Source: Pelomonas sp. Root1237 (lineage in GTDB: Bacteria; Pseudomonadota; Gammaproteobacteria; Burkholderiales; Burkholderiaceae_C). From it: DNA of 64,000 nt. The notes beneath the pieces are model-generated. The model was not told where the DNA came from. It did no database searches and saw only the letters and a program-made list of their open reading frames with translations. Position numbers and translations under genes: made by a program. The stretch covers positions 9,310-73,309 of the forward strand of contig NZ_LMDK01000020.1 of the NCBI RefSeq assembly GCF_001425055.1, read 5' to 3'. Below are positions 35,992 through 45,978 of this stretch, piece by piece (the stretch's first letter is position 1; every line of letters starts with the position of its first letter).

Positions 35992-38316
35992 ATGCTGATT
36001 CCGGTCGTCTACCCACCCCGCGATCCCGCGCCGCCGCCGCAGTTTTCCCCGCCGCCGCCGCCAAAGTCGGAGGAGCCCGCGCCTCCTCCACCGCCCGAGC
36101 CGCCTTCCACGGCATCCACGACCGAGGGCGATGTGCCCTGGATGCTCTATCTGCTGCGCGTGCTGGGCCTGTGCGCCTTTCCCGTCGTCATCGTCATCGC
36201 CGGCGTCGCCGTGCTGCTCGGCCTGGAACAGGCCCGCGAAACGCTGCTGTCGCTGGAAGTGGGCAGCGCACAGACCGCCCTCCTCGTCTTCGCCTTCGGC
36301 TTGTGGCTGCTGCTGGCCTGGTATGTGAGCCGCCTGCTGCTGGACCGCCGCTTCAAGCCCGACACGCTGGGCGAGTGCATGAACCCGCGCTTTGGCGACG
36401 GCCTGCGTCGCTGGCTGCCGCGCGGGCTCATCCTCGGCGGCGGCCTGCCCATCGCGATCTTCTTCCTGGTGCAGACGCGCGAGCGCCTCATCGGCGTCGC
36501 GCTGCTGGCCGTCACGGCGGGACTGGCCCTTTTTGTCTGGAAGCGGCGCGCCTGGCTGCTCAAGCTCGGCACGGGCTCGTGGCTGGCGCGTTGCCTCGCC
36601 CTGGATGGCCGGCGCGAGGCCATCGCGCTGCTGGAGCGTGAGGACCGCATGAGCACGCCGTCGCGCGTGCTCGTCGCGCTGGTGCTGCTGCTGCAATGGG
36701 GCGTGTTCGCCGCCCTCGTGGCCTGGCCCGAGGCCACGGCGCGCGCCATCGGCTCACCGGCCCTGGTGCTGCTGGCCATGGGCAGCTGGATCGTCTTTGG
36801 CGGCATCCTGCTGACCTATGCACCCAAGGCGTTGATACGCATGCCGCTGACGCCGTTGCCGCTGCTGCTCTTCGTGGCATTTGCCCCGCTGAACGACAAC
36901 CACCGTGTGGCCGACCCTGAGCGCAGCGCTCGCAATGCCATCGCCGCCCGCCAACCGGCCGACGCCTGGGTGCAAACCTGGCTGCGCACCGTGGGCGCGG
37001 ACGGCAAGCGGCCGCTCGTGATCGTCGCCGTGGCCGGCGGCGCCTCGCGCGCGGCGTATTGGGGCAGCGCATCGCTGGCGCGCCTGCAGGATCTCGGTGA
37101 ACAACAGGGCGTCAACTTCGCCGACTCGGTCTTCGCCATCAGCGGCACGTCGGGCGGGGCCCTGGGCGCGGCCAGCTTCGTCGCCGCCGTGGACGCGCGC
37201 CGCCAGGCGGTCGATGCTGCCAACTGCACGCCCTGGAAGCTGGTGCGCGACTTCACTGGCCGCGACCATCTCTCCACGCCGGTCGGCGACATGCTCTACC
37301 CCGACCTGGTGCAGCGCTTCCTGCCCCTGGCCGTCGCCGGCGCGGACCGATCTCTCGGCCTGGAGAAGGTCTGGACGCATGACTGGCCCAGGAGCCTGGC
37401 CCAGCAATGTCCGCTGCGCCCGACCGCCCATCCCAACCCCTGGGGCGAGGCGATGACGGCCTTGCACGGCCGCGCCACCGACGCCGAATGGCTGCCGCTG
37501 CTGGCCATGAACGCCACAGCCCTGTCGCGCGGCCAGCGGGTCTACCAGTCCGACTTCCTGCTGGCCGGTGGCGACGGCATCGACCTGCTCGACCCCTCGC
37601 TCGGCCTGGAGGTCGAGCGCATGACGCTGGCTCAGGCCGTGCACAACAGCGCCCGCTTCCCCTACATCAGCCCTGCCGCAGCCGTCATCTTCAAGGAGGC
37701 GCACAGGGATGAGGAGAACGGCGATGTCGGCCGCGTCTGGGACCGTCTGGGCGATGGCGGCTACGTGGAAGCCAGCGCGACACTGCTGCTCTCCGACTTG
37801 CTGCGCGACCTCGAAGCCAGCGGGCGGCTCAAGGCCTGCAAGCCCGAGGACAACTGTGCCGCCCAAGGCGTCCTGGACCGCTCGCGGCTGCGCCTGCTGC
37901 TGCTGGTCAACAGCGCCTCGCAGGTCGACGACTGGCTGTGCCGCGACGCACCCACGGCTGCCGATGCGCAGCCGCTGGACGGGCGCCGCTACCGCGCCAC
38001 GCACATGGGCCTGAACGAGGTGGTCGCGCCGGCGCAGGGCATCCTGAACAGCAACGACGCCCGCGCGCGGGACTCGGCAGTCGAGCTCATCAAGCGCATC
38101 GGCGGCTGCGGCCAGGTGGCGGAGCTGCGCATGCCTGCACTGCCAGGCCAGCGCCAGCCGTCGATGAACTGGATGCTGAACTCGGCCTCGCGCGAGCTGA
38201 TCGACTCGGCACTGCTGGAGAAGCTCAATGCCACCGACCCGGCCGTCGGCGCGGCGCAGGCCCAGCTGGTGGCCCATCTGCGCCAGGCCAAGGGCTGGAT
38301 GCTGCAGATGAAATAG
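35992..38316 (+). CDS. Membrane-bound patatin-like phospholipase
   Basis: 774 residues from ATG 35992. The N-terminus is a proline-rich cytoplasmic tail (residues 1-45). It is followed by about six to seven hydrophobic helices between 50 and 300. The C-terminal patatin domain starts near 340: oxyanion-type GGASRAAYWGSASLARL, nucleophile elbow ISGTSGG with S387, and the dyad aspartate in LGDGGYVEAS (D588). Both catalytic residues are therefore intact. Patatins hydrolyse acyl chains of lipids. The fusion to a multi-helix membrane part suggests action on its own membrane's lipids. The VanZ-like gene follows by 21 bp on the same strand. The lipid substrate and the physiological trigger are unknown. 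Confidence 0.85.
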   Translation: MLIPVVYPPRDPAPPPQFSPPPPPKSEEPAPPPPPEPPSTASTTEGDVPWMLYLLRVLGLCAFPVVIVIAGVAVLLGLEQARETLLSLEVGSAQTALLVFAFGLWLLLAWYVSRLLLDRRFKPDTLGECMNPRFGDGLRRWLPRGLILGGGLPIAIFFLVQTRERLIGVALLAVTAGLALFVWKRRAWLLKLGTGSWLARCLALDGRREAIALLEREDRMSTPSRVLVALVLLLQWGVFAALVAWPEATARAIGSPALVLLAMGSWIVFGGILLTYAPKALIRMPLTPLPLLLFVAFAPLNDNHRVADPERSARNAIAARQPADAWVQTWLRTVGADGKRPLVIVAVAGGASRAAYWGSASLARLQDLGEQQGVNFADSVFAISGTSGGALGAASFVAAVDARRQAVDAANCTPWKLVRDFTGRDHLSTPVGDMLYPDLVQRFLPLAVAGADRSLGLEKVWTHDWPRSLAQQCPLRPTAHPNPWGEAMTALHGRATDAEWLPLLAMNATALSRGQRVYQSDFLLAGGDGIDLLDPSLGLEVERMTLAQAVHNSARFPYISPAAAVIFKEAHRDEENGDVGRVWDRLGDGGYVEASATLLLSDLLRDLEASGRLKACKPEDNCAAQGVLDRSRLRLLLLVNSASQVDDWLCRDAPTAADAQPLDGRRYRATHMGLNEVVAPAQGILNSNDARARDSAVELIKRIGGCGQVAELRMPALPGQRQPSMNWMLNSASRELIDSALLEKLNATDPAVGAAQAQLVAHLRQAKGWMLQMK

Positions 38317-38337
38317 GGCCGTCACAATGCGGCCCCC

Positions 38338-38736
38338 ATGCCCAGCTTTCTCCTGCACCTTTGCACCGCGCCGCAGCGCCGCGCGCTGTGGCGCGCCTTG
38401 CTCGCCGTCCTGCTCATCGTCATCACCTGCCTGGCCCTGAGCCCGGCACCGCCCAAGACCATCACCACCGGCTGGGACAAGTCCAACCATGCCCTCGCCT
38501 TTGCCGCGCTGGCCTTCAGCAGTGTCTGGGCCATGTGGCCCGTCTCGCAGCGGCCGCGGCAATGGGTCTGGCTGGTGATCGCGCTGGTCGGCTACGGCAT
38601 TGGCATCGAGATCGCGCAGAGCTTTCTGCCACCGCGCGAGGCCGATTGGCATGACGTGGTGGCCGACAGCGTCGGCATCGCCCTGGGTCTGCTGGCGGCC
38701 TGGCCCATCACAGCCAGCGCAGCACGCCGACGGTGA
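38338..38736 (+). CDS. VanZ-like family membrane protein
   Basis: 132 residues with three to four transmembrane helices. The VanZ-family pattern is seen as WDKSNHALAFAALAF (D..(H)...F), then GIGIEIAQSFLPPREADWHD and VVADSVGIALG. The founding member gives low-level teicoplanin resistance, but chromosomal VanZ-like proteins have no defined role, so resistance should not be inferred. It directly follows the patatin gene, and its last 29 bp overlap the convergent TRAP permease gene. Confidence 0.85.
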   Translation: MPSFLLHLCTAPQRRALWRALLAVLLIVITCLALSPAPPKTITTGWDKSNHALAFAALAFSSVWAMWPVSQRPRQWVWLVIALVGYGIGIEIAQSFLPPREADWHDVVADSVGIALGLLAAWPITASAARRR

Positions 38737-40018
38737 CGGCGGGCACGAACAGCAGCAGCAGCAACCTCAGCACGTCGCTGGCCAGGAAGGGCATGACGCC
38801 CTTGTAGGTCTCGTTCATCGGCACGTCGCGCGCCATGCCGTTGACGACATAGACGTTCAGCCCCACCGGCGGCGCCAGCATGCCGATGCCCACCGTCATC
38901 AGCACCAGGATGCCGAACCAGATCGCCTTGGGCTCGGGCGCAAGGCCGAACAGGTCCAGGCCCATGATGGTCGGGAAGATGACGGGAATGGTCAGCAGCA
39001 GCATCGACAACTCGTCCATCACGCAGCCCAGCACCACGTAAAAGGCCAGCACGCCGGCGACGATGGCCAGCGGCGGCACGGGCAGCCCGCCCACCCACTG
39101 CGCCAGATGCGCGGGCATCTGCGTCAGCGCCAAGGCCGAATTCATCATGTCGGCGCCGAGGAAGATCATGAAGACCATGGCCGTCGTCTCGGCAGTGCCC
39201 AGCAGCGCGCGCTTGAGTCCATCGCCGCGCAGCTCGCCCGACAGCAGGCCGCTGGTCAGCGTCGCCAGCGCGCCGATGGAGGCACCCTCGGTCGGGCTGA
39301 ACAGGCCACCGTAGATGCCGCCAAAGACGACGACAAAGATGGCCAGCAGCGGCCATACGCCCAGCAGAGCGTGCCAGCGCTCGCTCCAGCTGTGGCGCGG
39401 TCCCGGCACGGCCAGATGGGGCCGCAGCCGGCAGGTGATGGCGATGACCGCGAGATAGCCGGCGGTTGCGATCAGGCCGGGGATGAAGGCGGCGGCGAAC
39501 AGCTTGGCGATGTTCTGCTCGGTCAGGATGGCGTAGACGATCAACGGCACCGACGGCGGGATCAGAATGCCCAGCGTGCCACCCGTCGCCAGCACGGCAG
39601 TGGACAGGCGCCCGTGATAGCCCGCGGCCTTCATCTCGCCGTAGGCCACCTGGGTGATGGTGGCGCAGGTGGCCACCGACGAGCCGCAGACCGAGCCGAA
39701 AGCGGCCGACGCCAGGATGGCCGCAAAGGCCAGGCCGCCGCGCCAGTGGCCGACCCAGGCAGATGCGGCACGGAACAGCGCCCTGGACAGCCCCCCCTGC
39801 GTGGCGAACTGGCCCATCAGCAGGAAGAGCGGAATGACCGACAGCTCGTAGACGGTGAGGCGTGCGACGGCCGAGCCCTTGATCAGGTTCAGCAGCGCCG
39901 CGTCGTTGCTGAGCCAGGCATAGCCAAGGGCGCCGGGGATGAACATGGCCGCGGCGATAGGCACGCGCAGCGCCATGAGCGCGAGCATCAGGCCGAAGAT
40001 GACCAGGCCGGCGGTCAC
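38708..40018 (-). CDS. dctM: TRAP transporter large permease (DctM)
   Basis: 436 residues when started at GTG 40018, which overlaps the dctQ stop as GTGA. The upstream-extended frame to 40093 runs through dctQ. About 12-13 transmembrane segments; family signatures include RVPIAAAMFIPGALGYAWLS, GSVCGSSVATCATITQVAY, GTLGILIPPSVPLIVYAIL and FSPTEGASIGAL. It is the ion-coupled permease of a tripartite ATP-independent periplasmic transporter with the dctP and dctQ products encoded upstream. The 3' end overlaps the VanZ-like gene by 29 bp on the opposite strand. Confidence 0.93.
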   Translation of the reverse strand: MTAGLVIFGLMLALMALRVPIAAAMFIPGALGYAWLSNDAALLNLIKGSAVARLTVYELSVIPLFLLMGQFATQGGLSRALFRAASAWVGHWRGGLAFAAILASAAFGSVCGSSVATCATITQVAYGEMKAAGYHGRLSTAVLATGGTLGILIPPSVPLIVYAILTEQNIAKLFAAAFIPGLIATAGYLAVIAITCRLRPHLAVPGPRHSWSERWHALLGVWPLLAIFVVVFGGIYGGLFSPTEGASIGALATLTSGLLSGELRGDGLKRALLGTAETTAMVFMIFLGADMMNSALALTQMPAHLAQWVGGLPVPPLAIVAGVLAFYVVLGCVMDELSMLLLTIPVIFPTIMGLDLFGLAPEPKAIWFGILVLMTVGIGMLAPPVGLNVYVVNGMARDVPMNETYKGVMPFLASDVLRLLLLLFVPAVTVGVLRWL

Positions 40019-40470
40019 TTCTTGACCGCCTGCGCGACAGCAATGACGGCCGTCAGCGCAAGGCCCGGCGCCAGGATGGCGTAGGCCCACCACATCGGCA
40101 GGCCCAGGATCATGGTCTGCTCACCGGCCTCGTCCACCGCCGCCGCGCCCATGCCGGTGCGCCAGGCCAGCAACCCCAGCATGACGGCCAGCAGCAGCGC
40201 GCCGAAGCGGTCCAGCGCGCCATTGACGCGCTCGGGTGCAGCCTGGGTAAAGAAGTCCACGATGATGTTGCCGCGCCGCAGCTGGCACCAGGGCAGGCAC
40301 AGCGCGATCGCCAGCGCGATGCCGATCTGGCTCAGTTCCACATCACCACGCACGGGGCTGGCGAACAGGTTGCGGCCGATGACGCTCCACAGCGTCATGC
40401 CGGCGACGAGCAGCGCGCAGACGCCGCCCAGCAGCGCAAATACTGCCGCCAGCTTCCCAAGCCATTTCAC
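40015..40470 (-). CDS. dctQ: TRAP transporter small permease (DctQ)
   Basis: 151 residues from GTG 40470, which overlaps the dctP stop as GTGA. Four transmembrane helices; DctQ features are SVIGRNLFASPVRGDVELSQ and CLPWCQLRRGNIIVDFF. It bridges the binding protein and the large permease. The use of GTGA overlaps at both junctions of this operon implies reinitiation by the same ribosome, keeping subunit ratios fixed. Confidence 0.9.
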   Translation of the reverse strand: MKWLGKLAAVFALLGGVCALLVAGMTLWSVIGRNLFASPVRGDVELSQIGIALAIALCLPWCQLRRGNIIVDFFTQAAPERVNGALDRFGALLLAVMLGLLAWRTGMGAAAVDEAGEQTMILGLPMWWAYAILAPGLALTAVIAVAQAVKK

Positions 40471-41486
40471 TTCTTGTACTTGGCCAGCAGCGCCTGCGCT
40501 TCGCTCAGCATCTGCTTGCCGGGCAGGCCACGCTTGTCCATGTCGGCGGCCCAATCGTCGTAGAGCGGATGGCTGGCCTTGATCCAGTTGTCCACCTCGG
40601 CAGCCGGCACCGTGTAGAAGACATTGCCGCGGTCCACCGCCGGCTTTCGGCCAGGCGCCTGGCTGGCATCCCAGGTGCGGCCGGCGGCCTGTGACAGGGC
40701 GGCGCCGGAGTTCCTGTCGATGACGGCCTTCAGGTCGGCCGGCAGGCTGTCGTATTTGGCCGGGTTCATCGCCAGGATGAAGACCGCGCTGTACAGCGCC
40801 GGCCGGCTCGGGTCGGTCTCGGTGTGGTACTTGACCATCTCGTGCAGCTTGACCGAGGGGATGACCTCCCAGGGCAGCGCAAAGCCGTCGATGGTGCCCT
40901 TGCTGACCGCATCGGCCACGGCCGGCAGCGGCATGCCGACCGGTGAGGCACCCAGGCTGCTGAGCAGCTTGTTGGTCTGGCGCGTCGGCGCGCGCAACTT
41001 CAGGCCCTTGAAGTCGGCCAGCGTCTTGATCTGGCGCTCGCGGGTGTGCAGATAGCCCTCGTCGTGCGTCGCGAACATCAGCGGCTTGACCGCGGCAAAC
41101 TCCTTGACGGCGTACTTGCCATAGAAGTCCCAGGCTGCGCGCGACGCCGCCTCGGCGGAATTCGTCATGAAGGGCAGCTCGAACACCTCCATGATGGGAA
41201 AGCGCCCGGCCGTGTAGCCCGGTAGCGTGAAGGCGATGTCAACGACACCGTCCTTGACCTGGTCGATCAACTGGGCCGGCGTGCCGCCGAGCTGCATGGC
41301 CGGGTAGACCTGGCATTTCAGGCGGTTGCCGGAGTCCGCCGCGATCCTGTCGCACCAGGGCGCCAGGATCTGTGTCGGCGGCATGGCGCCGGGCGGCCAG
41401 AAGTGATGCACCTTGAGCGTGATCGGCTCGTTGGCCTGCACCGCGGTCGCGGCCAGCAGGGCGGCGATGAAGGCGATTGCTTTCAT
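40467..41486 (-). CDS. dctP: TRAP transporter periplasmic binding protein (DctP)
   Basis: 339 residues; AAGGAG 7 nt before the ATG. Signal peptide MKAIAFIAALLAATAVQA, then NEPITLKVHHFWPPGAMPPT. DctP-family residues include the ligand arginine region GLKLRAPTRQTNKLLSSLGA, PVGMPLPAVADAVSKGTIDG and PWEVIPSVKLHEMVKYHTET. The family binds carboxylates and related acids. The FWPPGAMPPTQ motif and the PWEV segment place it in the DctP subgroup often found beside aromatic or short-chain-acid genes, but the ligand cannot be fixed. It is the first gene of the dctPQM operon and divergent from egtB. Confidence 0.92.
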   Translation of the reverse strand: MKAIAFIAALLAATAVQANEPITLKVHHFWPPGAMPPTQILAPWCDRIAADSGNRLKCQVYPAMQLGGTPAQLIDQVKDGVVDIAFTLPGYTAGRFPIMEVFELPFMTNSAEAASRAAWDFYGKYAVKEFAAVKPLMFATHDEGYLHTRERQIKTLADFKGLKLRAPTRQTNKLLSSLGASPVGMPLPAVADAVSKGTIDGFALPWEVIPSVKLHEMVKYHTETDPSRPALYSAVFILAMNPAKYDSLPADLKAVIDRNSGAALSQAAGRTWDASQAPGRKPAVDRGNVFYTVPAAEVDNWIKASHPLYDDWAADMDKRGLPGKQMLSEAQALLAKYKK

Positions 41487-41550
41487 GCCCGGTCTCCTTG
41501 TTGTATGGCGGCGATCCTAGGGGAATTGGCTCTGCTGACATCCCCGCACC

Positions 41551-41566
41551 CACCCTAGGGGGGGTG
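41551..41566. promoter_or_regulatory. Short palindrome around CCCTAGGG between dctP and egtB
   Basis: CACCC (41551-41555) and GGGTG (41562-41566) flank TAGGGG, with an embedded CCCTAGGG. It lies in the 143-bp divergent gap, 65 bp before dctP. Candidate binding site for a regulator of the TRAP operon; no regulator gene is adjacent. Confidence 0.35.
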
Positions 41567-41629
41567 TCCTACAGCCAAAGACCCTGCACTGACATACCGT
41601 TGGCAGTAGTTTGCGATACGGTGCCACCC

Positions 41630-42768
<1,139 letters not shown>

Positions 42769-42772
<4 letters not shown>

Positions 42773-43743
42773 AACCAGGAATTGAATGGCGCCAGCCCCG
42801 CGCTTCGGCCGACAACGAGCAGTTCGCGGCCGACCTGCACGCGGCGCTGAGCCGCGCGCCCAAGGCGATCTCGCCCAAGTACTTCTACGACGAGACCGGC
42901 TCCAAGTTGTTCGAGCAGATCTGCGACCTGCCCGAGTACTACCCGACGCGCACCGAACTGTCATTGCTGCAGACGCATGCGGACGACATGGCCGCGCAGA
43001 TGGGCGGCCAGGTGCAGCTCGTCGAATACGGTGCCGGCGCTCTGCGCAAGGTGCGCCTGCTGCTGGACGCCATCCCGCGCGACAGCGTGCAGTTCGTGCC
43101 GGTGGACATCTCGGGCCCGCACCTGCTGGCGGCCTGTGACGGCCTCGCGGGCGACTACCCGGGCCTGGCCATCCAGCCGCTGGTGGCTGACTTCACGCGC
43201 CCGCACACGCTGCCGCCCTGCCCCGAGGGCAGCCGCCGTGTCGGCTTCTTCCCTGGCTCCAGCATTGGCAACTTCACGCCGAGCGAGGCGGACGCCTTCC
43301 TGCGTCTGGCCGCGGGCGAACTGGCCGGCGGTGGCCTGCTGATCGGCATCGATCTCGTGAAGGACCACGGCACGTTGCATGCGGCCTACAACGATGCGGC
43401 CGGCGTGACAGCAGCCTTCAACATGAACCTGCTGCACCGCGCCCGGCAGGAACTGGGCGCCGAGTTCCCACCGGACGGCTTCGAGCACCTAGCCTTCTAC
43501 AACCCGGCCTACCGACGCATCGAGATGCATCTGCGTGCGACGCGGCCGCTGGAGCTGAGCTTGGGTGGGGAGGTCTACACCTTCCACGAGGGCGAAACGC
43601 TGCACACGGAGCATTCACACAAATACACGGTTTCGGGCTTCCAGTCCCTGGCCGAGCGCGCGGGTTTCAAGCCAGGCAAGGTGTGGACGGACGCGAACGG
43701 GTGGTTTGCGGTGCTGTGGCTGGAGGCAGAGAGCAGCAAATAG
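42769..43743 (+). CDS. egtD: L-histidine N-alpha-methyltransferase EgtD
   Basis: 324 residues, start overlapping the egtB stop. SAM-binding region VEYGAGALRKVRLLLDAI; upstream SPKYFYDETGSKLFEQICDL, the family's DUF2260 signature; then FFPGSSIGNFTPSEADAFLR and the histidine-site end THEGETLHTEHSHKY-type segment (FHEGETLHTEHSHKYTVSGF). It trimethylates histidine to hercynine, the substrate of EgtB. The pair thus makes the two committed steps of ergothioneine synthesis. It converges with the toxin gene at 43751. Confidence 0.94.
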
Positions 43744-43750
43744 GCCAGCG

Positions 43751-44044
43751 CTATGCGCGCCTCCCACCAAAACCCGGGCGCTTGCTGTCGTGCTTGACGA
43801 CGATGATCCTGACCTCGTCCGCGATCACGCGATAGACAACGGTGTATGGAAAGACGCTCATGGCGAAACCGCGTCGGCCATTTGAGCGTGGCGAGCCGAT
43901 GTCGGGATGCTCAAGGAGCAGGGCAGCAAGCCGTTTGAACTCTGCAACAAAACGGGCTGCCACGATGGGCGAGCCCTCACGCTCGTAGAAGGCGGCGGCT
44001 TCGTGGACGTCTTGCTCTGCGGCCGGATGCAGTGTGACCTTCAT
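43751..44044 (-). CDS. RelE/ParE-family toxin
   Basis: 97 residues, typical of the superfamily. MKVTLHPAAEQDVHEAAAFY is the ParE-like N-terminus; RFVAEFKRLAALLLEHPDIG, RRGFAMSVFPYTVVYRVIAD and VRIIVVKHDSKRPGFGGRR complete the fold. ParE-type toxins poison gyrase while RelE types cut mRNA; the sequence is closer to ParE but the target is not certain. The start overlaps the stop of the antitoxin gene (ATGA at 44041-44044), the normal antitoxin-first order. Confidence 0.9.
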   Translation of the reverse strand: MKVTLHPAAEQDVHEAAAFYEREGSPIVAARFVAEFKRLAALLLEHPDIGSPRSNGRRGFAMSVFPYTVVYRVIADEVRIIVVKHDSKRPGFGGRRA

Positions 44045-44268
44045 CCGGGAAAGCGGGCTTCCAGTCTGGCGACGGCCACATCGACGGGCACGGCGTTGGC
44101 GGTGCCGACTTCAAGCTCTTGCTCGCGTTCGTCGGCCAGCTTGTCCCAAGCAGCCTCAACGCCAGCGTCCACGTCCAGGCTGGCGATCAATCGATCCAGC
44201 AACTTCGCGCGATCGGCTGGCGATAGTCGCAGTACTTCTGCTTGAAGGGTTTCGAGAGCGGTCGTCAT
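44041..44268 (-). CDS. Antitoxin, putative addiction-module component family
   Basis: 75 residues from ATG 44268, chosen since AGGGG stands 7 nt upstream; an ATG two codons earlier (44274) is possible, and the frame open to 44385 lacks a ribosome site. MTTALETLQAEVLRLSPADR, AKLLDRLIASLD, AAWDKLADEREQELE matches the PF09720 addiction-module component. It should neutralise the ParE-like toxin encoded immediately downstream and repress the pair. No separate DNA-binding domain is obvious in 75 residues. A 25-bp inverted repeat 54-78 bp upstream is a candidate operator. Confidence 0.88.
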   Translation of the reverse strand: MTTALETLQAEVLRLSPADRAKLLDRLIASLDVDAGVEAAWDKLADEREQELEVGTANAVPVDVAVARLEARFPG

Positions 44269-44321
44269 GAGCATCCCCTGGGGCCCGAAGCTTGGGCAGT
44301 TTGGGTAGCTTGCCACAACTC

Positions 44322-44346
44322 CGTTCGGGCACTGCGAACCCGAACG
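44322..44346. promoter_or_regulatory. Inverted repeat upstream of the toxin-antitoxin pair
   Basis: CGTTCGGG (44322-44329) and CCCGAACG (44339-44346) form perfect 8-bp arms around 9 nt. The position suits autoregulation of the toxin-antitoxin operon. As RNA it could also form a hairpin that shields the pair from read-through of the urt operon. Confidence 0.5.
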
Positions 44347-44410
44347 ATGCATGATGCGGTCGGCGATGCGGTTCACTGCGTTCACCCCTACTGGAGCCCG
44401 GCGATATAGC

Positions 44411-44428
44411 GTTCTGCCGCGTCAGAAC
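44411..44428 (-). terminator. Hairpin after urtE
   Basis: GTTCTG (44411-44416) and CAGAAC (44423-44428) pair around CCGCGT, 23 nt beyond the urtE stop. There is no T-run on the minus strand, so it may be a processing or stabilising end and not a true intrinsic terminator. Confidence 0.35.
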
Positions 44429-44450
44429 ACGGAATCGATTGGCAGCGATC

Positions 44451-45155
44451 TCAGATCGCCAACCTCTCCCGCACCCCATCCGCCGCCATGTCCTTGCCCC
44501 GCCCACGCATGACGATCTCGCCGCGCTGCATCAGCAAATACTGGTCGGCCAGCTCTTCGGCGAAGTCGTAGAACTGCTCGACGAGCACGACCGACAGGCC
44601 CTTGTCGTGGGCCAAGTGCTTGATGACGCGGCCGATGTCCTGGATGACGTTGGGCTGGATGCCTTCGGTCGGTTCGTCCAGCAGCAACACCTTGGGGCCG
44701 GGCGCGAGCGCGCGGGCGATGGCGAGCTGCTGTTGCTGGCCGCCGGACAGGTCGCCGCCGCGGCGTGAGCGCATCTTGTCGAGCACGGGGAACAGCTCGA
44801 ACAGCTCCTTGGGCAGTGGCGTGCCGGCGGGCTGGCTGGAGAGGCCCATCTGCAGGTTCTCCATGACCGTCAATCGCCCGAAGATCTCGCGGCCCTGCGG
44901 CACGTAGCCGAGGCCTGCGCGAACGCGCTGGTGCGTCTTCAGCTTGTTGATTGCCTCGCCGTCCAGCGTGATGCTGCCGGACGTGACAGGCACGACCCCC
45001 ATCAGGCTCTTCAGCAGCGTCGTCTTGCCGACACCGTTGCGACCCAGCACGACCGTGATTTCACCGGGCTTCAGGTCGAAGCTCAGGCCGCGCAGGATGT
45101 GAGAGCCGCCGTAGTGCTTGTGCAGATCCTGCACTTTCAAGATGTCATCTGCCAA
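44451..45155 (-). CDS. urtE: Urea ABC transporter ATP-binding subunit UrtE
   Basis: 234 residues. Walker A GRNGVGKTTLLKSLMG, signature DLSGGQQQQLAIARAL, Walker B KVLLLDEPTEG followed by IQPNVIQDIGRVI, which is characteristic of UrtE (the TEGIQP motif). It forms the ATPase pair with UrtD for high-affinity urea import. It overlaps the urtD stop by 11 bp and is last of the urtABCDE operon; the operon's likely promoter is sigma-54 dependent. Confidence 0.95.
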   Translation of the reverse strand: MADDILKVQDLHKHYGGSHILRGLSFDLKPGEITVVLGRNGVGKTTLLKSLMGVVPVTSGSITLDGEAINKLKTHQRVRAGLGYVPQGREIFGRLTVMENLQMGLSSQPAGTPLPKELFELFPVLDKMRSRRGGDLSGGQQQQLAIARALAPGPKVLLLDEPTEGIQPNVIQDIGRVIKHLAHDKGLSVVLVEQFYDFAEELADQYLLMQRGEIVMRGRGKDMAADGVRERLAI

Positions 45156-45978
45156 GGTACACCTCGATCACCTTCTCGTCCGACTGCACGGCGGCCATGG
45201 TGCCTTCGGCCAAGGTCTTGCCTTCATGTAAAACCGTGACCGTGCGATGCGCGCCGGCCAGCGTGCCGACGAAGTTCATGTCGTGCTCGACGACGACGAG
45301 CGAATGCTTGCCCTCCAGACTCAGGAACAGCTCGGCGGTGCGCTCGGTCTCCTCGTCAGTCATGCCGGCGACGGGCTCGTCGAGCAGCAGCAGCTTGGGG
45401 TCTTGCGCTAGCAGCATGCCGATCTCCAGCCACTGCTTCTGACCGTGGCTCAGCAGGCCGGCGACGCGTTCACGCTCGTCGGCGAGATGAACCGTCTTCA
45501 ACAGCTCATCCAGGCGATCACGCTGTTCGCCATTCAGCTTGGCGCGCATTGCAAAGCGCGCGCGGCGATCACCGGCGAGAGCCAGCTCCAGGTTCTCAGC
45601 CACGGTCAGCGCCTCGAACACCGTCGGCTTCTGGAACTTGCGGCCGATGCCGGCGCGGGCAATCTGCTGCTCGCTCATCAAGCGCAGGTTCAGGTTGCTG
45701 CCGAAGAAGATGCGCCCGCTGTCGGGCCGCGTCTTGCCGGTGAGGCAATCCATGGTGGTCGTCTTGCCGGCACCGTTGGGGCCGATGACGCAGCGCAGTT
45801 CGCCCACGCCCACCGTGAACGACAAGCCGCCCAGCGCCTGGAAGCCATCGAAGGCGACCTTAAGGTCTTCGACGTAGAGCGCAACACCTTGGTTGAAAAC
45901 CGGCTCGCCAGACGTGGCGAAGCGGGTAATGGCACGGGAGCGTGCCTCAGCGCCCGCCTCAAGAAGTTCTGGTGTCAT
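45145..45978 (-). CDS. urtD: Urea ABC transporter ATP-binding subunit UrtD
   Basis: 277 residues from the ATG at 45978, which overlaps the urtC stop (ATGA). Walker A CVIGPNGAGKTTTMDCLTGK, signature LLSHGQKQWLEIGMLLAQ, Walker B KLLLLDEPVAGMTDEETERT. The HGQKQWLEIGM and VAGMTDEETE segments distinguish UrtD from the branched-chain amino-acid LivG. The first 35 residues are a variable extension. It energises urea uptake with UrtE. Confidence 0.95.
   Translation of the reverse strand: MTPELLEAGAEARSRAITRFATSGEPVFNQGVALYVEDLKVAFDGFQALGGLSFTVGVGELRCVIGPNGAGKTTTMDCLTGKTRPDSGRIFFGSNLNLRLMSEQQIARAGIGRKFQKPTVFEALTVAENLELALAGDRRARFAMRAKLNGEQRDRLDELLKTVHLADERERVAGLLSHGQKQWLEIGMLLAQDPKLLLLDEPVAGMTDEETERTAELFLSLEGKHSLVVVEHDMNFVGTLAGAHRTVTVLHEGKTLAEGTMAAVQSDEKVIEVYLGR

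Noticed and set aside
36754..38652. A 632-codon open frame antisense to the patatin gene
   Set aside because: Composition is low-complexity (Gln/Arg/Gly/Ala), and the opposite strand has intact catalytic motifs.
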